From: Pomphorhynchus laevis
Taxonomy: Eukaryota; Acanthocephala; Palaeacanthocephala; Echinorhynchida; Pomphorhynchidae
DNA: 64,000 nt
Reading direction: 5' to 3'
Assembly: GCA_012934845.2 (NCBI GenBank)
Contig: WNNJ02000416.1
Location: 1 to 64,000 of the forward strand
The notes beneath the pieces were generated by a model, which saw only the letters and a program-made list of their open reading frames with translations, did no database searches and was not told where the DNA came from. Every line of letters begins with the position of its first letter. The first letter of the stretch is position 1. The translations under genes and the position numbers were made by a program. Shown piece by piece: positions 55,213-64,000 of this stretch.

Positions 55213-58000
55213 TCAACAAAAAATGCAATTAAATAGTAGTTGCAAAGTCCTGATTTCGGCTTCGATGGCTTTATTGATAGCATCACTAGATATACTACTA
55301 GAGATATCAAGGCACTTTAGTGCATTCCATCCGTTAATTACCCTGGTTGCAAATCGATGGTGAACAGGAATTCTTGTAGTTGGCTTTATTAGTTTCCACA
55401 CATGCCCACGATTTTCTCGTCTATCATTCACGGATAATAAGCTAGAGAGACCACCAAAGCCATCGAAAACAATTTTGACCGAAATTGATAAATCAATGGC
55501 CGATCTGCGATATTTCAATGTGCCGAGACGTAGAGATGTCAAACGTTCAGCATATCTCAAATTGGAGAAATTCGGAATCATTCGTGACTATTTACGTAAC
55601 AAGTTTTCAATGTCACGGGATTCCCTTAAAGTCTGTGGATAAGTTACAGGTAAACCGTATTCAAGGATGAGAAGAATATAAGAGCAAAATAGTCGCTTGA
55701 ACATTGATGGACTTATCCGATCAAAAGACTTGAATAACATCCAAAAACACGATAGCCTCGATTACAAATATATCTAGTGTGGACATTAGTTTTTAAGCTA
55801 CTGGTCATCATCACACCAAGATCTTTGAATTCACCCACTCGGCCTATCTGAATCGATCCTATCTGATACGATGAGTTTAGTGAAGAACCAATGGACATAT
55901 GCGCACATTTAGAGGGTTAACCCTCAAACCATTTTCCGCTGACCATTTTTCTAGACATGTCAGATCATCTTGAAGGATCTTAATGTCCCTTCCGTCTCTA
56001 ATAGGCCGCCATATCTTAACATCGTCAGCATACATTACGACATCAGAACGAATTACAGATGGGAGATCATTGATATAGACAATAAAAAGAAGTGGGGAGA
56101 TAACAGCACCCTGTGGAACGCCAGAATGAATAACGAATGAGGTGGACATATATGCACCTACACGTACTTTGAAAGAGCGTGAACTCAAGTAATTTGCAAT
56201 CCAGGCTACATACATAGGACAAACACTAAGTGACCTCAATTTGTGAATGAGTCGATCATGCGGAACTGAATCAAAAGCATGAGAGAAATCTACAAAAAGT
56301 ACATCAGATTGAACTCGTTCATCTAATGAAGACTGCCATGCGTTGGAAGAAACCAAAAGATTACTTATTGTTGATCTATTTGGTCTGAAACCGTGTTGAG
56401 TCAGTGAATTTACCGTTGCTTTCCAAATCAGAGGATATGTTTTTGACTATTAGCTTTTCAAGCAACTTACAAATAATACATGTCAAGGCTACTGGGCGAT
56501 AGTTCTTACACACTTGTCGATCTCCCATTTTATACACTGGAACTACAATGGACTCATTCCAACGCGAAGGAATTCGAGATTGGAGAATAGAAAACTGAAA
56601 CATACGGAAAACATATAAATATATTTGAGAAGCAACTTTATTTAAAAGAATTGAGGGAAGTCCGTCCGGACCGGCAGCGATGTTCGGTTTAATTTACACG
56701 AAGCTTTAAAACATCTTCAGCACAAAACGACAGATTAGATCGGTCGAATGCATCTGAACCCTTTTCTGATTCAGAACTACACAATGTCCGCGAAGAGCAA
56801 AACATCGATGAGAACTCCTGGGCAAATAAGTTTGCCATGACACTTTTACACGTTACCTCGCCTTGAGAATCATCCCTCAATGATACTAGTGGAATATTCG
56901 AGCCCCTGATTTTGCGAATGTAAGAGAATAGAGCCTTGCCATCCATAGAACTCAGCTTCTCCTCAAACTGACGACGCTTCATCCTCTTGAGAGCGGTAAA
57001 TCTATTCCTAATTTGTTTGAAAGACTCATAAGATTGTTGTCCACAACGAAATGAAATCCACGCATGTTTACGTGCGCGTGAGTGATACCAGAGAAGCCCA
57101 TCAAGCCAAGGACAAACTTCCCTATGTTTTAAACTTAGGAGAATGCAATATCAGTAAGTTATAGAGTGTGCTCTCAAAAACATACCAAGCCTCGTCTATT
57201 CCGCATTTATACGGATCTGGCCATCTAACCAGATTCAATTTGTAGATAATTGCGTCGAAATCAGCCTTCCAGAAGTTCAGAGGCTTACCCTGCATGGGAC
57301 TGACCGACGTTACATTGCTTGCGCATTTAAATGAAAAGGACAGTACGCAATGATCGCTCATCCCCAGTCCAGAAAGATAATCTATGTGAGTAATATCAGA
57401 CTAAAACGAAGACAAGACCAGGTCTAGTTGGGCAGACGACTGGCTAGTGAAACGGGTTGTCTCACGTGCATGCTGATGCAGACCACTGTTGTGTAGAACA
57501 CTCAATAAAACCGAGTCCGATGCAATGCAACTAGGAGATGAAAAAGAGTCCAAATCTATTGAGGGAATATTCAGATCTCCGCAGATTAGGCATTTTTCTG
57601 TTGACCACAGAGCTCAATAAGTTCTATTAAATCATCGCTCCTTGCCAAAGGAGGACGATAGAACACTAGCACATACATAAAATTGACCTGATCAAGGCAC
57701 AATTTGAGGTATAAAGCCTCAATCATATTGGCATCACTAATCGTCTGCAAACACACTACATCAGTACCTAAACTACAATATAACAATACACCCCCTCCCC
57801 TTCGACCAGATCGATCACAACGAAACAGGTTATATCCATCTATGGATAATAAGCTGTCAGGAACAAGGTCAGAGAGCCAAGATTCACTAAGGGGAATGAT
57901 ATTTGGATGATAAAAGTAGCTATGACCTTCAATTCATCCATCTTATTGAGAACGCTTCGAACGTTCGAATATATAACTTAGAGCCATTTGTTGTTTTTAC
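55213..58000 (-). pseudogene. CR1-like LINE ORF2
   Basis: In order: endonuclease NVRSVLNKMDELKVIATF (near 57960) and VVCLQTISD, VLVFYRPPLARSDDLIEL (57786-57586), SDHCVLSFSF (57361), LFSYIRKIRGSNIPLVSLRD (56982-56689), NYRPVALTCIICKLLEKLIV (56603-56376), VLFVDFSHAFDSVPHDRLIH and GVPQGAVISPLLFIVYINDL and VMYADDVKIW (56356-55877), then VKIVFDGFGGLSSLL and HHRFATRVINGWNAL (55581-55213). The catalytic blocks are present but spread over frames. Confidence 0.5.
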
Positions 58001-58191
58001 GATATGGCGCATTGGGTCTTATCTTACAATTCTCAGAAAAAGTTTTCATAGCGGGGGCCATCTCAATCGTGGACGACGCCGAACTACCCGAAAATTTACA
58101 ATATGCAGATCAGTTTCTCCAGATTCTATCCGAGCATTTAGCTCGGTCCGAGCAACACGCCAGAGACAACGCTCAGCGAAATACATATATG

Positions 58192-59308
58192 TCAACAATC
58201 GAAATAGGACTGGCTCAGTTTAGATCGGCCTTTTAACAACTCACGGACCATTGAGGATGTACGAAAGACAACTTTCATCAAACGAGAACGTTCTTCAAGA
58301 TTGTTGCGACGGCCTATCCTAAATATCGCAATAGGGCGAACTTCTGAAATATATGGATCTTCTGGAGAAATAATAACTCTCAATATTTTTTGGAATTGTT
58401 CAACATCACGGTCCACTCGAGTTTAAGCCACATCAGACGATGACTCGAGAACGTTCGTAATAATCAAACACCGATCCCGGGAAGATTCATTAGACTTGCT
58501 GTATAAGAATGACCTGTGACTATTAAGTGGGTCAGTTTGTCGTTGAGAGAATATTTGGCTGAAAACTTTTCTAGACTGTTCACCAAAAACGTTTCTAGAC
58601 TGTTCGCCCTCGATTGCAACCTGGTGTGGAATTTCGATACAATGAGAGTCTATATCATTGTTATCTGATTGCTTCATGAGAGAAGGTGAGGTAGGCCATG
58701 TGGATCGTGACTTGCCAACGGAATTGACAGCTTCTTTAGTAATTACAATTTCCGACTCATTTTCCATACCCAGACTAGACATGATTTTACTAATTGTGAA
58801 ATTCGATATCATGTCATCTGGGAGTATAGGGCTGGTGTTTTTTGTATCTCTCAGGTCCCCATCATAGGTATGATTAGACACAATATCCTGACTTGGCATA
58901 GTTTGACAATCTTCACTCGATAGATCATTCGTCTGAGTTACATCTTTAAGTGCTGCACAACTCCAACCAACGGAGTGAACATCATTGGATTCTCTGGACG
59001 TATCAGCAGCAAATATGATATCGGAATTAATTCGGTGTGATCCTTGAGATATTTCGCAATAAAATCGAAGCGCTGAAATATCCACAAATAAATTTCTTAT
59101 CACACATAGCCGATTGCTCGGACTCCTGAATTGAGACGGTTGTCCAGACATCACAACCCAAGGAGTCACAACAAACTTGTTGTGTTGTGTACTTCGGAGG
59201 ATTTTTCGTCTTTTCCATTGTCGTGCCTGTCTTCTCTTGTCTTCGTTTACGAGATTTTGATCCCATTTGTAGGTTGTTTGTTTGAATTTCTTTGAATTTA
59301 CGTTGCAT
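58192..59308 (-). pseudogene. CR1-like LINE ORF1
   Basis: 59308-59027: basic start, then TQQVCCDSLGCDVWTTVSIQ and MCDKKFICGYF, the same Cys finger as the L2-like ORF1. 59169-58423: Ser/Asp-rich middle ending SRDRCLIITNVLESSSDVA, and 58416-58192: VDRDVEQFQKILRVIISPED, SRLMKVVFRTSSMVRELLKG, the RRM-like part. At least two frame breaks. Confidence 0.5.
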
Positions 59309-59404
59309 GTTTATTAGTTAGTTTATTAGTTATTATTTAGAAATATTGCGTTTTCATAGGGTGATGAGACAAAAACGGCATTTTTAAGTATTTAACAATC
59401 AAGA

Positions 59405-59863
59405 CAATTTTAGCTAGTCATCATCTACTCGTTGGATTTTACTGCTGCGTTTGATTCCGTTCAGCATGATGTCGTATTTGATAAACTTCGTAAAATAGGC
59501 TTACCAGAATGTATTATAAGTAGAACATATTGGTCTATCATTTCTAGATCCGCAAAAATTGAGAGCGTTGACACCAATTATAAATTCATAAATAGAGGGG
59601 TTCCCCAAGGATCATCTCTTTCGTCAATTTTATTCAACATAGCGACGAAAGATTTAACGAAAGGCTTTGTTAACAATAGAATGAACTGCAGCGTATTCGT
59701 GGATTATATTGCGCTGATATTCAATCGTTGCACAAAAGACATAAATAAGTGGAAAGCATATATATGCACGACTATCAGAATAATACAGGGCAGAGCACAA
59801 GATCTAGGTCTTACACTCAACCCAACTAAAACAAAATATATATCTTACAATATGAAAAAATAA
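59405..59863 (+). mobile_element. I-like LINE RT, second part
   Basis: 143 codons from IYSLDFTAAFDSVQHDVVFD (motif A) through NRGVPQGSSLSSILFNIATK (motif B) and SVFVDYIALIF (YADD box changed to VDYI) to LTLNPTKTKYISYN. The changed catalytic box marks it as dead. Confidence 0.5.
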
Positions 59864-60247
59864 ATAAATAAATAAAACAACGATTTGATTGGTATGCGAC
59901 AAAACAGACACCTAAGAACTTTAGTTAGCTTTTTCACCAATAATCTCTCCTATAGAAAATACTTGGCTTTAGCAAGGAAGCTTTTCAAAAAGGCTTTCTG
60001 CAGCGCAAAAAGAGCATAAATTAAATGCAACTAATAATGAAATAAGCATTTTGTGGCGCAGGATTAACATGTTATGCAAGAAACCGTCCTCCGGAACAAC
60101 ATATATATAATCACTAGTCTTATTAAAGATATCCAAAAATTTCTAAATCTGAATATAAAAGTGGGTTTGACAATAGAAATGTATCTTTGTGTATCATTGC
60201 GCTTTTGCCATCACAAATGACGACTTCAGAACGCTGATGTTCATGCA
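59864..60247. other. Spacer between LINE relics
   Basis: Probably the degraded 3' part of the I-like LINE (a plus frame reads KYLALARKLFKKAF near 59955), then unclassified sequence. Confidence 0.5.
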
Positions 60248-61549
60248 ATGGAAACACCGCCTTATGTAAAAGTTGTAGTTGTGTCAATGGGGGGCAGACC
60301 TTGTATCGGGTGTTTGCCTTCAAAGAAGGGAAGGTGTCACAATGACGGATTGTGGTCATCCCAAAAGCAAGTATCCTTAGTAGAAACTATACCCATCACA
60401 AATTATCAGTCGCTTTCCCCCTTTCAATCTGATTCTTGCAATCCAATAATATCGGATTTTGTCACGCATGAAATAAAATGTACGAATGAAAATTGTAGTC
60501 TTTACACAGTTATCAGGGTCCCCGTTCAGATATCCCGTGAGTTCTTTCAGCAAGACTTCTTGTGCGGCACATGTGCAGCTTCGAAAATCTCTTATATTAT
60601 GGAGGAACTGAAAAAGCAGGAAGGGTTGATTAGAAGCTTAGAGTCTGATTTTGCAGCTCTTAAGCTTTAAATACCAAAATCTTCTTCTCAACACATAGAA
60701 AACATTTCAAAACGTTCTTTTGCAGAGGTTGTTCGACGCGAAGTTACACGGTCAGTAATTGCTGCTTCTTCGGCAGCAGTCCAAAATAATAGCCCACTTA
60801 ATATCATTAAAGCTTGCGAATTACAGGCGAAACGCTCAAATACAGTTATTATTAGAAATTTACCAATTTCTGAGGACGAACAAAAATCAATTCAGGCTTT
60901 ATTCAGGGAGATTGGTTTTGTTTTACCAGCAGACAAAAAATTCTCGTTTTTCCGACTTTCTGCGAAGCGGAGTGATGTGCCTCCGTGACTCTTAATTTCT
61001 CTAGATGGACATTCGGTAGATACTATCATTCGATCAGCTCACCGTTTGAAATCGTCAGTTCTTTGCCAGAGAGTATACATTCAACCAAATTTGTCCCCGG
61101 CGGAACGTGAGATAGGAAACGCCTGGCTGATCCGTCTGGTATATATCGCATAAAAAATACTCGCGTTTTGATAGTGGGTGAGACTACATCTAGTACTGAG
61201 GAAACTAGGTCTGGTATAGAAAATTCTTTGCCTATATGCCTATGTAAAGAGCCTTTCCCTTTCTCTGCTTCCTCAATAGTTACTAATTTTGATTTCTCGA
61301 AGGTTAGCATTCTTTTATTTAATGTTGAAGGCTTATCATCTCTGCTTCATCTGGGCTTGGCCTCGTGGATTCAGCGTTTTGATGCGATAATTTTGAATGA
61401 GACTTTTAGTCTGAATCACCTTTCTCTACAAGGCTTCTATACATTTAACCTACCTTCCCGCTCACACGGTAGAGGTTGTTCATTCGGTGGTGTTATACTA
61501 GCAATAAAGTGTTTGCCTTCATCTTGGTCTCACTCTGTCTTTGATTAAA
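60248..61549 (+). mobile_element. CR1-like LINE, 5' part (ORF1 and start of ORF2)
   Basis: 60248-60670: 140 codons with the Cys motifs RPCIGCLPSKKGRC and IKCTNENCSLYTVIRV / FLCGTCAASKI, then a Glu/Leu-rich helix. 60665-61160 in other frames: SNTVIIRNLPISEDEQKS and CQRVYIQPNLSPAEREIGNA, the RRM-like part. 61168-61548: ORF2 start, VSILLFNVEGLSSLLHLGLA, DAIILNETFSLNHLSLQGFY, an endonuclease N-terminus. Cut at 61550 by the Penelope-like element. At least three frame breaks. Confidence 0.5.
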
Positions 61550-61916
61550 TCAGCTAACTGAGTCTACGTATTGTTATATAATTATAAAATAAACAAAACA
61601 TAATAATGCTAAATCAAAATTTAATAATTAAATAATAAAATTAATAATTGTTTTTAGATTTTCTATAATTTAAATCAAGTTAAAAAAAATAAAAAATAAA
61701 AAATAAAATTTAAAATAAACGTCATTTTTATGAATTGACTAATAAATAACAGACGTTGTATCAGAATAAGAATTAGAGGTCATCAGGAGGAACTGCTATG
61801 CTATCAGGTTTCGGCCCCTAACTCCTCTACCCAACATAGCAGCGGGGCCAAATACATGCTAATGATGTATTTCCTCTGAAATAACTATCTAGTATCTTAT
61901 TCTAATGCAAAGTATA

Positions 61917-62918
61917 TTATTTATTATCCATCCATAAAAATTTGCCACTTAAGAGTTTAAATTTATTCTTTATATTATTGTGTTGATTTATATATTTTAC
62001 TATTTTCTGCTTGATGTTATTTTTATAGTAACCTAGTTTAAAATATGTATCTATTAAATTATTTAAATGATTTTGAAGAAAGCCAATATCATTACATATT
62101 GTTGCAATTCTTAAAATTTCATTATTTAATGTATTATATTTTATATTATATGGTATGCATGAATGCTCATGCAAAAATATGTTTCTTGTAAATTTAAATA
62201 TGTCATCTTTACGATATAAATTAATAATAGTTTTAGTTAATGTTAATTTAATGTTCATATCTAGATATACACCTTCTTTATCATTAATATTGGTTTTGTT
62301 AAGAATAAGGCTTTCTGGATAAATGTGCTCACTAATTGAATAAAAATTATTAGAATTAAATACACATATATCATCAATGTATCGAAACATATATTTTATA
62401 TATTTATATTGTTTAGATTTAGTTTTTACACAGTTATGAACAAATTCATATTCTATAAAGCTTAAAAATAAGTCAGCTATAATTGGGCTACTATTACCAC
62501 CCATTGGAACACCTTTTACTTGTCTAAATATAGATGTCCCTACTTTTAAATAATTTTGATTTATCAAAATATTTAAGGATTCTATTAATTCAATTTTATC
62601 CATATATTTATATTCATTTGATGGTTTAATTTTTGTTAGATAGGCGTTATAGTTATTATAACATATATATGGATATCTTTTTCTGAATATAAGATTAGTT
62701 AATTTTACTAACGCTTCTTTAATATCTGCTAAATCTAGATTTGTATAAAGCGTACTAAAATCGTATGTATTTATATTTTGAAAATTTATTCCTTTTGTCT
62801 GTTCTAAAAATTCTTTTGTAGAATTAATACTGAAATAGTGTTTTATACCAGTATTAATTTCGATTACCTTGCAATATTTTTTAAAATGTGCTTTAATTAC
62901 TTTAAGTATTTTATTCAT
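61917..62918 (-). pseudogene. Penelope-like reverse transcriptase, core and C-terminus
   Basis: 333 codons. NINTYDFSTLYTNLDLADIK is motif A, VKGVPMGGNSSPIIADLFLS motif B, MFRYIDDICVFN the catalytic YIDD box near residue 185, and HIYPESLILNKTN then VYLDMNIKLT follow. The C-terminus KLGYYKNNIKQKIVKYINQH to WMDNK stops without an added domain. All RT catalytic residues are present in this part. Confidence 0.5.
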
Positions 62919-62974
62919 ATAGACAGAAAGTGGTTTTAATGTACATTTAAACGCACTACATATGAACCTAGGTT

Positions 62975-63313
62975 TTATGGATTTTTATGTAATTTTGGAT
63001 TCCAATATAATATAGGTATAGTTTTATTATCTAATTCAACCTTTATACCCTTTTTATCCATTATAGAACAGTGACTTGTAATAATTGTTTCTAAACTCAA
63101 CTCACTACGTTCATATGTTGGATTTACATTTAAATCATTAGAATTAACCTCTTTCATTAGTATATCATAATAAAGCTTTTTGCATATGAAGACAAAGTTA
63201 TTACTAGCTTTATCAATAGTTGTTATTATATAGTTATCCTTTAATTTAGTAAGTTCTTTATACATATCTTTATTAATTTTATCTTTCCTTTTATAATTGT
63301 TTGTTATTTTCAT
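62975..63313 (-). pseudogene. Penelope-like reverse transcriptase, N-terminal part
   Basis: 112 codons: NYIITTIDKASNNFVFICKK and IPILYWNPKLHKNP, the PKLHK block that starts the palm in Penelope-type RTs. Same element as the previous entry. Confidence 0.5.
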
Positions 63314-63564
63314 TTTATTTTTAATTTTATCAAATATATAATCTTTCCAAATTTTATCTTAGATATATTCGAGCTTTCACTATTAATCAGCTTACTAAAG
63401 TAATCATTTAAGTTATTTACGAACTGTAAATTTTATTTTTGTCGTTGTTGTTATTTAATCTATATTTATACCCTTTCGATAGCAGCTTTCTTAATTCACA
63501 ATTTTCAATTAATTCTAGATTATGGGTACATATATGTTCATTTATTTTATCAAAACTAAGACTT

Positions 63565-63990
63565 TTACAATTGCATTCTGTTTCCATTGTTTCTAATATT
63601 ATCGTTACATATTGATTTTAATTCTTTATTATAATTACAAATGTTTCGTCCTAATGGTGGTAGGAGTTTATACCTTATTTTAGGAATATATTTACTTAAA
63701 TCTGACCCTATTATTTCTTTACTTTTAGAATTATTTAAAAGTCCGGCTATATTTATGTTATCTATACATTTATTAATGAAGTTTATGGTTAATGTATATT
63801 TTCTATTGTTATTATTTACATTTATTGTACGATTATGGTATTTTGTATTACAATAACTGTCTATTATACAACTTAGCCTATCATAGTCGTTAATTAATTT
63901 TTGATTTATTGAACATATGATATCTTTAGAAAAATTTCTTATATTTACATAAAGATCTTTCATCTTATTATCTCTTAAAAGTTGTTTCAA
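63565..63990 (-). pseudogene. Penelope-like element, region upstream of the RT palm
   Basis: 141 codons, Asn/Lys/Ile-rich, with SDLSKYIPKIRYKLLPPLGR near residues 92-111. The pre-RT region of the same element; further 5' parts lie beyond base 64000. Confidence 0.5.
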
Positions 63991-64000
63991 TATTTCTAAT

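Larger units (their letters stand above)
55141..59400 (-). mobile_element. CR1-like LINE, nearly complete but broken, nested in the I-like LINE
   Basis: 3' end with AAT-rich tail at 55120-55145, 5' end near 59340-59400. ORF1 pieces 59308-58192, ORF2 pieces about 57990-55213. It interrupts the I-like RT between KNKFSKII and IYSLDFTAAFD. 3' terminal sequence (GCTCATTCGCTTCTGTTTGT) resembles the tail of the intact LINE (GCTTTGCTCGTCTGTTTGTC), so both belong to one family group. Confidence 0.5.
61553..64000 (-). mobile_element. Penelope-like element without C-terminal GIY-YIG, runs off the window
   Basis: 3' region 61553-61916, then RT coding on the minus strand to the end of the window (61917-62918, 62975-63313, 63565-63990). 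Two related 3' relics lie at 5739 and 7253. No GIY-YIG domain follows the RT, so this is either an endonuclease-less type (Athena/Coprina-like) or a type with the nuclease at the N-terminus (Naiad/Chlamys-like), whose start would be outside the window. Contains a few frame breaks. Confidence 0.5.

Overview
This is a eukaryotic, AT-rich, repeat-dominated window, most likely from an invertebrate animal. Two host genes can be recognised, both on the minus strand: an intronless ATG3 (26761-27963) and at least 13 exons of a SIN3-type corepressor running from 25228 down to 235. The SIN3 exons were joined by hand; every exon-exon phase agrees, and the joined protein follows the SIN3 order (PAH3-like helices, HDAC-interaction region, C-terminal WYxFxR motif). 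Its 5' exons (PAH1, PAH2) were not found.

Nearly everything else is mobile or repetitive DNA. From 0.2 to 25.2 kb, the SIN3 introns hold an R2-like (restriction-endonuclease-type) LINE relic, a head-to-head pair of Penelope-like fragments, satellite monomers, Penelope-like 3' relics, an RTE-like LINE relic, a nearly complete Cys-rich R2-like LINE (13.4-16.6 kb) and several short palindromes. From 28.8 to 32.1 kb lies a CR1-like LINE with an unbroken 982-residue ORF2 and a 20-bp target-site duplication, inserted in a relic of the R2-like family. From 32.6 to 38.6 kb a full-length L2-like LINE is nested inside an older relative. From 40 to 44.2 kb are mosaic CR1-like LINE relics; 44.9-48.0 kb is a second copy of the L2-like LINE. 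From 48.0 to 59.9 kb an I-like LINE is split by a Penelope palindrome (49.3-51.0 kb), two satellite arrays (periods about 380 and 393 bp) and a nearly complete but broken CR1-like LINE (55.1-59.4 kb). From 60.2 to 61.5 kb is the 5' part of another CR1-like LINE, and 61.5-64.0 kb holds a Penelope-like reverse transcriptase without a C-terminal GIY-YIG domain that runs off the window.

The most interesting unexplained signal is in the satellites. Three diverged monomer types keep one roughly 49-nt block whose flanking stem covaries and whose inner motifs (CGAAAC and CTGATGA) match the conserved core of hammerhead ribozymes in a permuted order. Other points of note are the near-identical 762-bp-armed Penelope palindrome, the nested LINE insertions with readable target-site duplications, and repeated short perfect palindromes that look like template-switch mutations. 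(Form note: the answer gave no confidence values; the uniform 0.5 is a placeholder required by the schema.)
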